A stretch of DNA of 64,000 nucleotides from Rheinheimera sp. MM224 (GTDB taxonomy: Bacteria; Pseudomonadota; Gammaproteobacteria; Enterobacterales; Alteromonadaceae). Shown here one piece after another: positions 48,260 to 59,504 of this stretch; the stretch's first letter is position 1; the number at the start of each line of letters is the position of its first letter. The notes under the pieces are model-generated. The model was not told the origin of the DNA. It saw only the letters and a list, made by a program, of their open reading frames with translations, and ran no database searches. The stretch lies in assembly GCF_947090785.1 (NCBI RefSeq), contig NZ_OX352320.1:682001-746000 (forward strand), in the 5' to 3' direction. The translations under genes were made by a program, and so were the position numbers.

Positions 48260-49165
48260 GTGAACTGGCAGCTTAGCGCCCCACAAACTGAAGCTCAATG
48301 GTTAGCTTATTATCAATTACGCTGGCAAGTGCTGCGAGCGCCCTGGGATCAGCCAAAAGGCTCGGAACAGGATGAGTTAGAAGCCGTATCTTTTCATCGT
48401 ATGGTCTGCACTGAAGCAGGTGACGTTGTAGCTGTTGGACGTTTGCATAAAGTGGATGAGCAGACAGCTCAGGTGCGTTATATGGCGGTGTCGGATCAAT
48501 GGCAGGGCCATGGTTTAGGTGCCATGGTATTGCAGCAGCTTGAACAGGTGGCGCTGGAGCAGGGCATACAACGTATTATTCTTAATGCCCGCGACACAGC
48601 TTCAGGTTTTTATCAGAAAGCTGGTTATCACTATCTGGAACCTGCCAATGCCTTATTTGGCATTGCCCATCATCGTTATGTCAAAACCTTAGCTTTTTCT
48701 GCATCAGCTCAATTACTACAGCAGTGGGTACCAGAGTTGCAGCAAACCTTCTGGCAAAAAATTCCTTTGTCTTCGTATATGCAATTAAAAGTACAGCAGG
48801 TGGACAGACAAAAAATTTGCTGCGTAGCTCCGCTCGAACCCAATATCAATCTGCATCAGACTATGTTTGCCGGCAGCATTTATACGTTGGGCACTTTAAC
48901 TGGTTGGGGCATGGTTTGGTTACTATTAAAAGACCAGCAACTGGATGGCGATATTGTGTTGGCAGACGGTCATATTCGTTATTTGAAACCTGTAACAGGT
49001 CAGGCAGAAGGTCGCTGCTGGCGACATCAAAGTCAGCCAGACTTCTCTGCGTTGGTCCAGCAGCGCAAAGCCAGACTTGATATCACAGTAGGTATTTTTT
49101 GTGATGATATACAAGTCGCTGTATTTGAAGGCCGTTTTGCTGTGCTACCGAAAAAAACACACTAG
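48260..49165 (+). CDS. GNAT plus hotdog thioesterase fusion, YiiD/MadA-type
   Basis: 301 residues, GTG start with AGGA upstream (an ATG two bases earlier runs straight into TGA). Residues 1-150 are an acetyltransferase-like domain with the CoA loop VSDQWQGHGLGAMVLQ and ARDTASGFYQKAGY. Residues 160-301 are the YiiD_C hotdog domain with NINLHQTMFAGSIYTLGTLTGWGM and DGHIRYLKPV. E. coli YiiD and Shewanella relatives have been described as malonyl-ACP decarboxylases (Mad) that prime fatty-acid synthesis; that role is transferred by similarity. The TAG stop is fused to the edge of a partial ERIC. Confidence 0.82.
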   Translation: MNWQLSAPQTEAQWLAYYQLRWQVLRAPWDQPKGSEQDELEAVSFHRMVCTEAGDVVAVGRLHKVDEQTAQVRYMAVSDQWQGHGLGAMVLQQLEQVALEQGIQRIILNARDTASGFYQKAGYHYLEPANALFGIAHHRYVKTLAFSASAQLLQQWVPELQQTFWQKIPLSSYMQLKVQQVDRQKICCVAPLEPNINLHQTMFAGSIYTLGTLTGWGMVWLLLKDQQLDGDIVLADGHIRYLKPVTGQAEGRCWRHQSQPDFSALVQQRKARLDITVGIFCDDIQVAVFEGRFAVLPKKTH

Positions 49166-49212
49166 GGGCGAGAACGCGCAGCCAACAAAGCAGCAGCTTT
49201 AAATACGCAGGT
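49165..49212 (+). repeat. partial ERIC-like repeat (right half)
   Basis: GGGGCGAGAACGCGCAGCCA..CAGCAGCTTTAAATACG corresponds to the right half of the element. The left half is missing, the break falling at the stop codon of the YiiD/MadA-type gene. Confidence 0.65.
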
Positions 49213-49306
49213 TAAACAGATATAAAGCAAATATCAGGGTTATTTCAGGTAAAAAGCGCTGCGGAATTTGATACTGCAACCATCAAGTCCGTCAGGAGAA
49301 CCTGTG

Positions 49307-49924
49307 ATGAATAACAAATGGTTGATCAGCTCATGTGTTGCGACAGCCGCAGGAATAGTTGCTGGTGCAACTTACCTGTTATTTTCTGAGTATTCAGTTT
49401 TATCCGGTAGCCAAAGCTGGGTGTTAAGCTCCACCTGGTCCAGTGTGATGTTATGGCTTTTTGTGTCCATGTTTCTGCTGGCGTTGCTGTTTAATATTCT
49501 GGCCTTTCTGGAGCTCGAGCGCCAGGAAGAAGTGCTGAACCCTATGTGGTGGCCACAAGGCAATAGACTTGGGCGTCAACAGCAGCAGTTCAAAGAAAAC
49601 ACGCAGCTTTTATTGCAGTTTTTTGGTCGCGAAATGGAGTCGGTCGAAGACTGTGATTCCCACTTCTTAGTTCGTCGTCAGCAACAGGCTTTGTTGCTTT
49701 ATATCCAACCTGAATTAGATCAAGCTTTAACTGTGGCTCAGGTCCGTTCTGTGTTTCAGCAGATGCTATCGCTCAATTGCCAACGCGGCTTAATTGTCTG
49801 CTACCAGAAAATTAATAGCCAGGTTCGGTTGTTTGCTGCAGAAGCAGGTATTGAACTTTTTGACCAACAACGACTGAAAAAGTACATGAATGCTGAAAAT
49901 TTCAGCCAATTAGCACTTATATAA
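49307..49924 (+). CDS. membrane-anchored protein with Mrr-like C-terminal domain
   Basis: 205 residues from MNNKWLISSCVATAAG with CAGGAG upstream. Two spans (residues about 5-30 and 45-70) are followed by a soluble part. FKENTQLLLQFFGREMESVE, QALLLYIQPELDQALTVAQV, QRGLIVCYQKINSQVRLFAAE and GIELFDQQRLKKYM follow the layout of the Mrr_cat restriction-nuclease fold. In active relatives the second block reads like VVQCKRW; here YIQPELDQ lacks E-x-K, so the domain looks catalytically dead. No family name assigned. Monocistronic with a terminator downstream. Confidence 0.65.
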   Translation: MNNKWLISSCVATAAGIVAGATYLLFSEYSVLSGSQSWVLSSTWSSVMLWLFVSMFLLALLFNILAFLELERQEEVLNPMWWPQGNRLGRQQQQFKENTQLLLQFFGREMESVEDCDSHFLVRRQQQALLLYIQPELDQALTVAQVRSVFQQMLSLNCQRGLIVCYQKINSQVRLFAAEAGIELFDQQRLKKYMNAENFSQLALI

Positions 49925-50048
49925 GGCTGTTATAAAGCTATATAAAGCTTTCGTCATGTTTTTATCGCCAAATTTGTCATGATGATCAAGCGTTTACGAA
50001 TGTTAGACATGGAACGGAATAAAGATAACGGATTACACACTTCCTGCC

Positions 50049-50076
50049 TGGCCAGACACTGTCTGGCCATTTTTTT
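50049..50076 (+). terminator. rho-independent terminator
   Basis: TGGCCAGACA-CT-GTCTGGCCA followed by seven T. It closes transcription from the 49307 gene or from an unrecognised small RNA. Confidence 0.88.
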
Positions 50077-50284
50077 AACTTCCACACTGACCAAACCTAA
50101 GTTTTATTCTGCACCTCTGCAGAGGTTTAACTACAGGTCCACCGAATCACTTTTACCAGTTTTTCCGCTGTATACACTTGCTGCGTCTTCGGTCCCGCGT
50201 TACCAATTTTTTTGCGAAAGAGGTTACTTAGCCCCGACTGAATAAAATGGAGCTGAGCTTGATTGATGGACAACAACTTATGAT

Positions 50285-50312
50285 AAAAAAGCCAGAGCAA
50301 TAGCTCTGGCTG
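50285..50312 (-). terminator. terminator of the second chemoreceptor gene
   Basis: AGCCAGAGC-AATA-GCTCTGGCT with six A on the plus strand, that is a T-run on the minus strand, 24 bases after the stop. Confidence 0.88.
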
Positions 50313-50335
50313 ATGGTTTGGTTAAAAGAGGGCGG

Positions 50336-52369
50336 TTAATGTAATTTGAAGCTGCGCACTGCGTTTTCCAGTGTGCCTGCCGCTGTCGCCACCTGTGCAC
50401 TTTGTTCCAGTGTTGAAGTGGCTCTTTCTGTACTTTGTTCTGCCAAGTCCACCATGTTGTGCATACTATGCTCTATAGCAGTTCCGAGCTGCAACTGACT
50501 GGAAGTCGTGGTGGCAATGTTGTCACTGATTTGATGCATAGCTTCGATAGCATGGTTAATTTCAGCCAAAGCTGTCATTAGCTGGCTGTTTTGCGCCACA
50601 CAGTTATTGGCATCGGTCTGGCCTTTTTCGATAGATTTCACTGCATGCATACTTTGTTGCTGCAAACTGCCAATCATAGTGCGGATTTCATCTGTTGCTT
50701 GCTGGCTGCGCACAGCTAAAGAACGGACTTCATCTGCGACTACAGCAAAACCCCGACCTTGTTCACCGGCTCTGGCTGCCTCTATGGCAGCGTTTAATGC
50801 CAGCAGGTTAGTTTGCTCAGCTATGCCACGAATAGTGGTCAGAATACCGCCTATGTTGTTAGATTCTGTATTCACCGCCTGCATCGTATTGCTGGTATCG
50901 TTCAGTTGTTGCGCCAGCTCCTGGATCAGTTTGTTATTGGCTGCTGATACCTGATCAATTTGCTGGCTTTGAGTTAAAGCCTGCTGCATTTGCTGCTGCG
51001 CTATATCGGCTTGCTCTGCTATCTGATGTGTATTGGTCGCCAACTGTTGGGTAATGCCATTCACTTCAGCGACCTGATGATGTTGAGTACTTAAAGCCTG
51101 ATGGATAGCGCTGACTTCCTGACTGGAGAAGCGAGCGCTTTGATTCAGTTCCAGCACCCCTTGCTGAATTTGTTCAATCAGTTGCCGCAGGGCTTTAATC
51201 AAGGTGTTTACATTGGCAGATAACTCACCAAATTCATCGTCTGAATTGATGGTCAGTTCACGACTTAAATCGCCCTGAGCGATGCGGTCCAGCACTCTGT
51301 TGATACCAGATAAAGGGGTGATCATGGCTTTAATCGTCAGGTAAGCAGCACCTATCGCCAGACCCACCAGCACAATCAGCATAATGACTGCGCGGATAGT
51401 GCCGGAGTTTAAAGCTGAGGATAAATCTTGTTGTAACGAATTAAACTGGCTGTCTGCCTGACCGATCATTTGATCCAGCGCGGCCACAGCTTGTGTGACT
51501 TGTTGTTCAGACAAATCCAGTTGTTGCCTTGCGGCTTGTAATTGCTTTACCTGCAGCAATTTAATACTCACCAGGTTGTTTGCACCTTCAATCCGGTTTT
51601 TAGCCTGGTCCAGTTGCGCCAGAAAATCCTGCCACAAGTCATCAGCACCTACTTGTTTGACTATGTTGGCAATGTAATCCAGATTACCCTGCATATCACT
51701 AAAGGCAAACTCCAGGTTTTCCTGGCTGCTTGCCAGTTGTGCCGGATCTGTCATAGCGGCAATTTCACGTACAGTCTTCAGTAAACCTAACAACTGGCCA
51801 TCTACCCGACCAGCAGCCCCTTCCAACAACGCCATTTGTGCAGCTTTGCCCGGTGCTTCTAAAAAGGAAATATCCACCAGCGTTGCGCCTGCTGTGTCGA
51901 TCAGATTTTCCAGCTCTTTCAGCTCTGCTGAGGCTTTATCACCCTGAGCTATAGCTTCTAAACGTGCTTTAAATAACTGTTCAACGGCCTGTTGATAGGC
52001 TAAAGAGGTTTGTTGAGCTTCTGCTAAAGGTTTTTGTAAAGCTGGCTCTTTGGTCACTAAAGGCGTCAGAGTGTCCATTCTGCTGCGGAATATTTCAGAC
52101 GTCTGAGTAAATTCGTTTTGATAGGACTTAATTTTGGCCGCGTCTTCAGCCGTGTAACCCAAAGCAGATAACTTGGCGAGTTTCAGTAACTGAATTTGCG
52201 CCATATTACTTTGTTGTTGCACTGGCACTGCGGTTTCATTCATCCGGCTGCTGGTACTGTTTACTACAGCAAAACTCCAGAGTGACGATAAACTGGCGAC
52301 TAATAACAGCAAGGCAATAAAGCCAAAGCCCAGATAAATTTTATGCGCAACACGAAGTTTCATAGACAA
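50336..52369 (-). CDS. methyl-accepting chemotaxis protein
   Basis: 677 residues. First span [19 protein letters not shown], a long helical periplasmic sensor (about residues 35-325; HBM-like in length), second span [22 protein letters not shown] ([20 protein letters not shown]) and signalling domain with [21 protein letters not shown] and [20 protein letters not shown]. Domain order matches the 38.8-kb receptor but the sensor differs, so ligands should differ. Located beside the hut genes, which invites but does not prove a link to amino-acid sensing. Confidence 0.93.
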   Translation of the reverse strand: MSMKLRVAHKIYLGFGFIALLLLVASLSSLWSFAVVNSTSSRMNETAVPVQQQSNMAQIQLLKLAKLSALGYTAEDAAKIKSYQNEFTQTSEIFRSRMDTLTPLVTKEPALQKPLAEAQQTSLAYQQAVEQLFKARLEAIAQGDKASAELKELENLIDTAGATLVDISFLEAPGKAAQMALLEGAAGRVDGQLLGLLKTVREIAAMTDPAQLASSQENLEFAFSDMQGNLDYIANIVKQVGADDLWQDFLAQLDQAKNRIEGANNLVSIKLLQVKQLQAARQQLDLSEQQVTQAVAALDQMIGQADSQFNSLQQDLSSALNSGTIRAVIMLIVLVGLAIGAAYLTIKAMITPLSGINRVLDRIAQGDLSRELTINSDDEFGELSANVNTLIKALRQLIEQIQQGVLELNQSARFSSQEVSAIHQALSTQHHQVAEVNGITQQLATNTHQIAEQADIAQQQMQQALTQSQQIDQVSAANNKLIQELAQQLNDTSNTMQAVNTESNNIGGILTTIRGIAEQTNLLALNAAIEAARAGEQGRGFAVVADEVRSLAVRSQQATDEIRTMIGSLQQQSMHAVKSIEKGQTDANNCVAQNSQLMTALAEINHAIEAMHQISDNIATTTSSQLQLGTAIEHSMHNMVDLAEQSTERATSTLEQSAQVATAAGTLENAVRSFKLH

Positions 52370-52550
52370 ATTCCAACAGCTGTTATGGTTTTAGTATTGG
52401 TTAGAAATAAGGCATTAGGTATATACGCAGCTGAAACTAACAAAGTTTTTTTAACTGGTCTAGCCAGATTGGTGCAAATTTAGTTTTTTCTTATAAAAAA
52501 AGAGCACCAATCTGGTGCTCTTTGTTAGAAAGTGTAATAAAACTATAAGC

Positions 52551-54086
52551 TTAAAAGCTGCTTAATAAGTTAGCCGGTACTAAAGAATTTAAGCTGCCAT
52601 GACGCAGTAGTTCAGCTGCTTTTTCGATATCAGGTGCAAAGTAGCGATCCACATCATAAAAGCTGACTTGCTGACGTAAGATTGCCTTCGCTTGCTCAAC
52701 TGCCGCAGCGCCTTTTAGTGGTGCACGGAAGTCGATACCCTGAGCTGCCGCCAGATACTCAACAGCCAATACGCCTAAGGTATTTTCTGCCATATCTGCT
52801 AAACGACGGGCCGCAAAAGTCGCCATAGATACATGGTCTTCCTGATTAGCTGAAGTAGGTAAGCTGTCCACAGAAGCCGGATGCGCCAGAGATTTATTCT
52901 CTGAAGCCAAAGCTGCAGCTGTCACCTGAGCAATCATAAAGCCGCTGTTTACACCGCCGTTATTGACTAAAAATGCCGGTAATTTACTTAAATGCGAGTC
53001 GATTAAAAGCGCCATACGACGCTCAGAAATAGAACCAATTTCAGCAATAGCCAAGGCCAGATTATCTGCTGCCATAGCTACAGGTTCGGCATGGAAGTTA
53101 CCACCAGAGATAATGTCATCTTCAGCAGCAAACACCAGCGGGTTGTCGGTGACGCCGTTGGCTTCCACTAGTAACACTGAAGCAGCAAAACGGATTTGAG
53201 CTAAGCAAGCACCCATCACCTGAGGCTGGCAACGCAAGCTGTATGGGTCTTGTACTTTTTCACAGTCGATATGTGACTCGGCAATTTCTGAGCTTTCACC
53301 TAATAAATGGCGGTAAATCAGAGCTGCATCAATTTGACCTTGCTGGCCACGAACTGCATGAATACGGGCATCAAAAGGCGAGCGGCTGCCCATAGCGGCT
53401 TCCACACTCATAGCGCCAATCACTGAACCTGCGGCGTATAAGTCTTCTGCACGGAATAAACCTTCCAGGGCAAAAGCAGTGGACGCCTGAGTACCGTTTA
53501 ATAAAGCCAAACCTTCTTTAGCCGCTAAAGTAATAGGCTCTAAACCCGCTATAGCTAAACCTTCTTTGGCAGAATAAATCTGACCTGCAATACAAACTTC
53601 GCCTTCACCAATTAAAGGCAACACCATATGAGATAAAGGTGCTAAATCGCCTGATGCACCGACTGAGCCTTTTTTCGGAATACAAGGATACACACCCGCA
53701 TTGACCAGTTGGATCAGCGCGTTGATCACCAGTGGACGTACACCTGAATAACCACGGGCCAAAGAGTTAATTTTCAGTACCAGCATTAAACGTACTGTGC
53801 TGTCGTCCATCAGATCGCCAAAACCAGCAGCGTGCGATAAAACGATAGAACGTTGCAGGGTTTCCAGTTTGTCTTTTTCAATTTTGGTATTGGCCAATAA
53901 ACCAAAGCCGGTATTGATGCCATACACAGTGCGGTTTTCTGCGACAATTTTCGCCACAGTAGCAGCTGATGCTTCAATAGCAGGTAAAGCGGCCGGGTCT
54001 AAAGTCACAGTCACTGCATGTTGTTGTACCTGACGCAGTTGCGCCAGAGTCAGTTCACCAGGGGTGATGGTTAAAGCGTAAGTCAT
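52551..54086 (-). CDS. hutH: histidine ammonia-lyase
   Basis: 511 residues from [20 protein letters not shown], with AAGGA upstream; an in-frame TTG 15 bases earlier is not used. Converts L-histidine to urocanate and ammonia. The MIO cofactor forms from Ala-Ser-Gly in [23 protein letters not shown] and the GVTDNPL loop are present. Last gene of hutC-hutU-hutH. Full family length. Confidence 0.97.
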   Translation of the reverse strand: MTYALTITPGELTLAQLRQVQQHAVTVTLDPAALPAIEASAATVAKIVAENRTVYGINTGFGLLANTKIEKDKLETLQRSIVLSHAAGFGDLMDDSTVRLMLVLKINSLARGYSGVRPLVINALIQLVNAGVYPCIPKKGSVGASGDLAPLSHMVLPLIGEGEVCIAGQIYSAKEGLAIAGLEPITLAAKEGLALLNGTQASTAFALEGLFRAEDLYAAGSVIGAMSVEAAMGSRSPFDARIHAVRGQQGQIDAALIYRHLLGESSEIAESHIDCEKVQDPYSLRCQPQVMGACLAQIRFAASVLLVEANGVTDNPLVFAAEDDIISGGNFHAEPVAMAADNLALAIAEIGSISERRMALLIDSHLSKLPAFLVNNGGVNSGFMIAQVTAAALASENKSLAHPASVDSLPTSANQEDHVSMATFAARRLADMAENTLGVLAVEYLAAAQGIDFRAPLKGAAAVEQAKAILRQQVSFYDVDRYFAPDIEKAAELLRHGSLNSLVPANLLSSF

Positions 54087-54119
54087 ATTCTTATCCTTCA
54101 AATGAATTCTGGTGGACTC

Positions 54120-55796
54120 TTAGTTCTGGTTAACCATAGGTAAATCCAGGCCTTGTTCACGGGCGCAGTTTTTCGCTATGTCATAACCAGCATCAGCATG
54201 ACGCATCACGCCAGTGCCAGGGTCATTCCATAACACCCGACCTAAACGACGGGCTGCTGCCTCTGTACCATCAGCTAAAATAACCACACCAGAATGCTGG
54301 CTATAACCCATACCTACACCACCGCCATGGTGCAAAGACACCCAGGTTGCGCCGCCTGCTGTGTTGAGCAGGGCATTTAATAATGGCCAGTCAGATACAG
54401 CGTCTGATCCATCCATCATGGCTTCGGTTTCTCGGTTTGGACTGGCGACAGAGCCTGAGTCTAAATGGTCACGACCAATGATGATCGGCGCTTTTAATTC
54501 GCCGTTTTTCACCATGTCGTTAAAAGCTAAGGCAATACGGGCGCGATCTTTTAAGCCAATCCAGCAAATACGGGCTGGTAAACCCTGGAACTTAATCCGT
54601 TCACGTGCCATATCCAGCCAGCGGTGTAAATGCGGATTGTCAGGGATCAGCTCTTTGACTTTAGCGTCAGTTTTGTAGATATCTTCCGGATCGCCAGATA
54701 AAGCCACCCATCGGAATGGACCTATACCTTCACAAAACAACGGACGGATATAAGCCGGCACAAAACCCGGATAATCAAAAGCGTTAGCAACACCCATATC
54801 CAAAGCCATCTGGCGGATATTGTTGCCGTAATCCACAGCTACAGCACCTTTGGTTTGCATATCCAAAGTAGCTTGCACCTGAATGGCCATTGAGGCTTTA
54901 GCTGCTTGTACTACCGCAGTTTCATCTTCAAGGCGACGCGCTTTGGCTTGATCCATAGTCCAGCCTTGAGGCAGGTAACCGTTTAACGGGTCGTGCGCTG
55001 AGGTTTGGTCTGTCACTACATCAGGAATGATATTGCGTTTCACCAGTTCAGCGAAGATATCAGCGGCATTGCCTAACAAACCGATAGAAGTTGGTTTGCC
55101 TGATGCTTTGGCCACTTCTAACTGAACTAAAGCTTCATCCAGGTTGTAGGCTTTTTGATCGACATAACCAGTGCGCAGACGGAAATCGATACGAGATTCG
55201 TCGACTTCACAGGCGATCATATGAAAACCAGCCATAGTGGCCGCTAATGGCTGGGCACCACCCATGCCACCTAAACCACCAGTTAATACCCATTTGCCAT
55301 TTGGCTCACCGGCAAAATGTTGTTTAGCTATGGCAACAAAAGTCTCGTAGGTGCCCTGAACTATGCCCTGAGTACCAATGTAGATCCAAGAGCCAGCGGT
55401 CATCTGGCCGTACATCATCAGACCTTGTTTATCTAACTCGTTAAAGTGTTCCCAGTTCGCCCAGTTAGGTACCAGGTTAGAGTTCGCCAGTAATACACGA
55501 GGTGCGTCCGGGTGAGTCGGGAATACACCTACGGGTTTACCGCTTTGGATCAACAAGGTTTGGTCGTCGTTTAATCTGTCCAGTACTTCGACTATTTTGT
55601 CATAACAAGCCCAATCACGGGCTGCACGGCCTATGCCGCCGTATACCACTAAAGAGGTTGGGTGCTCGGCCACTTCAGGATCGAGGTTATTCATCAACAT
55701 ACGTTTGGCGGCTTCGGTCTGCCAGCTCTTGGCGGTAATTTCGCTGCCGCGGGCTGCGCGGATCACGCGGCTTGGGTCTAAACGTGGATTGCTCAT
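54120..55796 (-). CDS. hutU: urocanate hydratase
   Basis: 558 residues. Hydrates urocanate to 4-imidazolone-5-propionate with tightly bound NAD+. Has the dinucleotide loop [30 protein letters not shown], the active cysteine region [11 protein letters not shown] and [15 protein letters not shown]. Lies 12 bases after hutC and 33 bases ahead of hutH in one operon. Confidence 0.97.
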   Translation of the reverse strand: MSNPRLDPSRVIRAARGSEITAKSWQTEAAKRMLMNNLDPEVAEHPTSLVVYGGIGRAARDWACYDKIVEVLDRLNDDQTLLIQSGKPVGVFPTHPDAPRVLLANSNLVPNWANWEHFNELDKQGLMMYGQMTAGSWIYIGTQGIVQGTYETFVAIAKQHFAGEPNGKWVLTGGLGGMGGAQPLAATMAGFHMIACEVDESRIDFRLRTGYVDQKAYNLDEALVQLEVAKASGKPTSIGLLGNAADIFAELVKRNIIPDVVTDQTSAHDPLNGYLPQGWTMDQAKARRLEDETAVVQAAKASMAIQVQATLDMQTKGAVAVDYGNNIRQMALDMGVANAFDYPGFVPAYIRPLFCEGIGPFRWVALSGDPEDIYKTDAKVKELIPDNPHLHRWLDMARERIKFQGLPARICWIGLKDRARIALAFNDMVKNGELKAPIIIGRDHLDSGSVASPNRETEAMMDGSDAVSDWPLLNALLNTAGGATWVSLHHGGGVGMGYSQHSGVVILADGTEAAARRLGRVLWNDPGTGVMRHADAGYDIAKNCAREQGLDLPMVNQN

Positions 55797-55808
55797 AGGG
55801 TTATCTCT

Positions 55809-56534
55809 TTAAGTCTTAGGTTTGATATTCAGGTGTCCGCCTAGTCGATAGCGGCTGCCTGCAGAGGTCAGATAGGCAAAACTGACAGCGCCACCCCGGC
55901 TGAAGGTGCGGCGTGTCAGGCGTAAACAAGGTTCAGAAGCAGGTATTTTTAAATGCTGACGGGTCAGTTCATCCGGCAATACGGCTTCCACTATGTGCTC
56001 GGCGTCTGTCAGTGGTGCCACAGCACTTAAGTATTCATGCGGAGTTTGCAGTACAAAGTCCTGAGCTAAATAATCAGGCACTTGCTCCGGGTTCACATAA
56101 CGGGCTTCGAGTTGCAGTGGCTGCTGGTTTTCATAATGCACAATCAGCGAAAAAAACACCGGCGCATTACGGCTTAAGCCTAAAGCTGTGGCGACAACTC
56201 CTGGGCAAGGTAAGCTGGTCAGTTGCACCAGTTCGGCTTTATGAAAATGGCCTCGGCGCTGAATCTCATCGGCAATATTACGAATTTCCAGCAAGGATGA
56301 TTGCGACTTAGGCGATGCGACAAAACTGCCGACACCCTGAGTGCGATACAACACTCCTTGTTCGGTCAGTTCCTGCAAAGCACGGCGAGCTGTCATGCGG
56401 CTGACGGCAAACTGAGTAGCCAGCTCGTTTTCCGATGGAATACGGCTATGCTCAGGCCAGGCCGCAGTTTCTACCTGACTCAAAATATAATCTTTGATAG
56501 CGGCAAACTTCTTTTGCCCAGAACTGTTGTCCAT
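55809..56534 (-). CDS. hutC: histidine utilisation repressor
   Basis: 241 residues from MDNSSGQKKFAAIKDYILSQ; the frame continues upstream for 48 codons through the operator and hutI leader, so the longer form is rejected. GntR-type winged helix (ENELATQFAVSRMTARRALQELTEQGVLYRTQGVGSFVA) and the UTRA effector domain, which binds urocanate in known HutC proteins. First gene of hutCUH, so it represses itself as well as hutI through the palindrome at 56585. Confidence 0.95.
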   Translation of the reverse strand: MDNSSGQKKFAAIKDYILSQVETAAWPEHSRIPSENELATQFAVSRMTARRALQELTEQGVLYRTQGVGSFVASPKSQSSLLEIRNIADEIQRRGHFHKAELVQLTSLPCPGVVATALGLSRNAPVFFSLIVHYENQQPLQLEARYVNPEQVPDYLAQDFVLQTPHEYLSAVAPLTDAEHIVEAVLPDELTRQHLKIPASEPCLRLTRRTFSRGGAVSFAYLTSAGSRYRLGGHLNIKPKT

Positions 56535-56584
56535 GACTGCTTTAACGCCTGAGTTTGAATGCAAAGAAAAATAGCTGAATTTGG

Positions 56585-56596
56585 TTGTATATACAA
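56585..56596. promoter_or_regulatory. HutC operator
   Basis: TTGTATATACAA, a perfect 12-base palindrome of the form reported for HutC/GntR sites (TGTA-N2-TACA). It lies midway between the divergent hutC and hutI starts, so it could control both units. Confidence 0.8.
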
Positions 56597-56659
56597 GTTG
56601 TTCGGGTAGAATTAATTTCAGCGCTAAAAAACTGGCTAAAAGCCGTGCGGGGGAATGAA

Positions 56660-57895
56660 ATGCAAGTCTTTGATGCAATTTGGATTAATGTCAATTTAGC
56701 TACTATGACTGATAATGGTCAGCCTTATGGTGCTATTACCAATGCTGCTTTAGCCATTAAAGATGGCTGCATTGCCTGGCTTGGCCCTAAAGCCGAATTG
56801 CCAGAAACTGACTTGTTATCTACCCCTTTGTATGATGGCAAAGGCCAGTGGTTATTACCGGGTTTTATCGACTGTCATACCCATCTGGTGTATGCAGGAA
56901 GCCGCGCTAATGAGTTTGAAATGCGTTTAAATGGTGCTACTTATCAGCAAATTGCAGAAGCGGGCGGTGGCATTAAATCTACAGTAGCGGCGACTCGTGC
57001 AGCCAGCCATGAAGAGTTATTTGTGCTGAGCAAGCAGCGCTTAAACGCCCTGTTGAGTCAGGGCGTGACCACTGTTGAAATCAAATCAGGTTATGGTCTG
57101 GATTTAGAGACAGAGCAAAAAATTCTTGAAGTGGCAGCAGAACTTGATCGTACTCATCCGATAGATATTCAGAAAACCTTTTTAGGTGCTCATGCTTTGC
57201 CTTTGGACTATGCAGGACGGCCTGATGACTATATGCAACTGGTGGTCAATGACATGCTGCCACAATTGCATCAGCAAGGGCTGGTTGATGCAGTAGATGT
57301 ATTTTGTGAAGGCATAGGTTTTTCGGTTGCACAAAGCCGCTTGTTGTTTGAAAAAGCCAAAGCCCTGGGTTTGCCTGTCAAAGCTCATGCTGAGCAGCTA
57401 TCGCATTTAGGTGGTGCCAGTTTAGTCGCAGAATTCAGTGGTTTATCTGCTGATCATATTGAATATCTGCAAGAACAAGACGTGTTGGCAATGAAAGCTG
57501 CAGGCACTGTGGCTGTGGTGCTGCCAGGTGCTTTTTACTTTTTACGCGAAACTAAATTGCCGCCTTTTGATTTGTTGCGCCAGCATCAGGTGCCTATGGC
57601 GATTTCTACCGATTTAAACCCTGGTACTTCGCCTTTTTGCAATTTGCCTTTGATGTTGAATATGGCCTGTACTTTATTCCGTTTTACGCCGGAAGAGGCC
57701 ATAGCTGGAGTGACACGGCATGCGGCCGCAGCTTTAGGCATGGCTGACAGAGGTACTTTGGCAGTGGATCAGCAGGCTGACTTTGGGCTTTATCAAATCA
57801 GTCAGCCAGCAGAATTGTGTTACCAGTTTGGTGTCAACGCTTTAACCCAGCTGATCAAAGCAGGGCGCGAAGTCAATCTGCGTGGACTGAGCTAA
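56660..57895 (+). CDS. hutI: imidazolonepropionase
   Basis: 411 residues from [16 protein letters not shown] with GGGGGA upstream. A metal-dependent amidohydrolase opening imidazolonepropionate to formiminoglutamate. Metal site [15 protein letters not shown]; further ligands in [12 protein letters not shown] and [10 protein letters not shown]. Divergent from hutCUH across the HutC operator. Followed by an EAL gene rather than hutG. Confidence 0.96.
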   Translation: MQVFDAIWINVNLATMTDNGQPYGAITNAALAIKDGCIAWLGPKAELPETDLLSTPLYDGKGQWLLPGFIDCHTHLVYAGSRANEFEMRLNGATYQQIAEAGGGIKSTVAATRAASHEELFVLSKQRLNALLSQGVTTVEIKSGYGLDLETEQKILEVAAELDRTHPIDIQKTFLGAHALPLDYAGRPDDYMQLVVNDMLPQLHQQGLVDAVDVFCEGIGFSVAQSRLLFEKAKALGLPVKAHAEQLSHLGGASLVAEFSGLSADHIEYLQEQDVLAMKAAGTVAVVLPGAFYFLRETKLPPFDLLRQHQVPMAISTDLNPGTSPFCNLPLMLNMACTLFRFTPEEAIAGVTRHAAAALGMADRGTLAVDQQADFGLYQISQPAELCYQFGVNALTQLIKAGREVNLRGLS

Positions 57896-57947
57896 CTTTA
57901 CAAGGTAGAAAAACAGAGTAATCTTAAGATCTTATCTGATCTTTTGA

Positions 57948-59504
57948 GTGTTGGCTGTGTCGTTATCTTATAGGTCTGTTTTGTCTGCTGTACTGCTGAC
58001 CAGCTCTGCTCCCGCTTTGGCCCAGAGTCTGGCCAGCCAACCTTTGTTTTATGTTGTCGTACTGTTGACCCTTTTGGTGCTGCTTTTTGCTGCTTGGGTT
58101 GTGGTGCTGAAAAAACGTCTGGCGGAGCAAAAACCGGCGCAAAAACAAAACAAACCTAAAGATCTGTCCTTTTTGTCTTTACACGATGATACCAGCGGTC
58201 TGCCCAATAAATTGCAGTTACAGCAGCAGTTTGAACTCTGGTGTCGCAGTCATCTTAATCAAAAAGCATCTTTGCTGTTATTAAAAATTCAGAATTTTGA
58301 ACGGGTGAATCAAGCGCTGGGTCATCAGAATGCCAATCTGGTGTTATTGCAGATAGCTCAGCGTATAAATGCGGCAGTGCAGCAGGAGCAGGAATTGCTG
58401 GTGCTGGAGCAGCATGGTAAACAAAGCAGTAAAGTCGCCCATTTGGGCGGGGTAGATTTTGTGCTTTGGGTGGATGCTAATACCCGTCAACATGCGGCTG
58501 AGCAAATTGCCCGCCGCTTAGAGCATAATGTGCCCGAAGCCTTACTTATTCATGGTTGTGCCGTGGAGTATCAGCTACAAAGTGGTATTGCGCATTATCC
58601 GCAGCATGGTGAGTTGTTATCTGATTTGATAGACCGCGCTTATCTTGCGATGCAAAACCGGCAACTGACCCAGACCAGCACTGTGGTATTTCATCCGGAC
58701 TTGATTAGCTACAACAACGACAAGCTGGGCTTGATGGCTGAGCTACGAAATGCCATTAGTCAGCAACAATTAAAGTTGCATATCCAACCACAAATTGCCT
58801 TAAGTTCACGTCAGGTGCTGGCGGGTGAAGTCTTGGTACGCTGGCATCATCCACGTCGTGGTTTATTGGGGCCTGCAGAGTTTTTAGAACTGGCTGAACA
58901 AATGGGAGTGATTTACCCTCTGACCCAATGGGTGCTGGAAAAAGCAGTGATGACGCTGGCGGAGTTGGCGCAGCAAGAAATCCACTGCAAAATAGCAGTG
59001 AATATTTCCAGTAAAGATTTATTGCAGGATGAGCTGGTTGATAGTTTAGAACTGCTGCTGAAACGTTATAAAGTACAGCCTTCGCAGCTGGTGCTGGAGC
59101 TCAAAGAAAGTGCCCTGGTGGCAGAACCAGCGAAAGCCATGCGTATGCTAAAACATCTGGCGCAACTTGGAGTTGAGCTGGCGCTGGACGATTTTGGCAC
59201 CGGGTTTTCATCCCTGGCTTATCTGCGAGAACTACCCATCAGCCAGGTGAAAGTGGATTGCTCCTTTATTTTTGATTTGCACCGTTCAGATACTCACACC
59301 GCCATTACCGGCGCCATTATTGATATGGCAAAAAACATGAATTTTATGGTGGTGGCCGAAGGTATTGAACAACCTGAAGTCGAACAAAAACTAATAGCTA
59401 TGGGCTGTGCCAGAGGGCAGGGCTTTTTATATGCCAAGCCCTTTGCGCTGGATGCCTTTCCTGCCTGGGTCAAGCAGTGGAGTTATAGTAAGGCGACTTA
59501 TTAA
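57948..59504 (+). CDS. membrane GGDEF/EAL protein, probable c-di-GMP phosphodiesterase
   Basis: 518 residues; the start may be GTG 57948, TTG 57951 or GTG 57957, none with a good ribosome site. An N-terminal signal-like segment, then a second hydrophobic span (PLFYVVVLLTLLVLLFAAWVV), a degenerate GGDEF domain (HLGGVDFVLWV in place of GGDEF) and an EAL domain. The EAL residues are kept: E in EVLVRWHHP, N in VNISSKDL, E in ELKES, DD in LALDDFGTGFSS, K in VKVDCSF, E in VVAEGIEQ. Hence hydrolysis is likely and cyclase activity unlikely. Overlaps the convergent hutG stop by four bases. Confidence 0.88.
   Translation: MLAVSLSYRSVLSAVLLTSSAPALAQSLASQPLFYVVVLLTLLVLLFAAWVVVLKKRLAEQKPAQKQNKPKDLSFLSLHDDTSGLPNKLQLQQQFELWCRSHLNQKASLLLLKIQNFERVNQALGHQNANLVLLQIAQRINAAVQQEQELLVLEQHGKQSSKVAHLGGVDFVLWVDANTRQHAAEQIARRLEHNVPEALLIHGCAVEYQLQSGIAHYPQHGELLSDLIDRAYLAMQNRQLTQTSTVVFHPDLISYNNDKLGLMAELRNAISQQQLKLHIQPQIALSSRQVLAGEVLVRWHHPRRGLLGPAEFLELAEQMGVIYPLTQWVLEKAVMTLAELAQQEIHCKIAVNISSKDLLQDELVDSLELLLKRYKVQPSQLVLELKESALVAEPAKAMRMLKHLAQLGVELALDDFGTGFSSLAYLRELPISQVKVDCSFIFDLHRSDTHTAITGAIIDMAKNMNFMVVAEGIEQPEVEQKLIAMGCARGQGFLYAKPFALDAFPAWVKQWSYSKATY

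Larger units (their letters stand above)
49925..50335. other. intergenic region with two terminators
   Basis: About 410 bases. One terminator serves the plus-strand gene, and one near 50290 serves the minus-strand chemoreceptor. An 88-codon frame (49979-50245) spans the first terminator and is not accepted. A small RNA ending at 50076 cannot be excluded. Confidence 0.5.

Noticed and set aside
49979..50245. 88-codon plus-strand frame
   Set aside because: Spans a strong terminator with a T-run and has no ribosome site.
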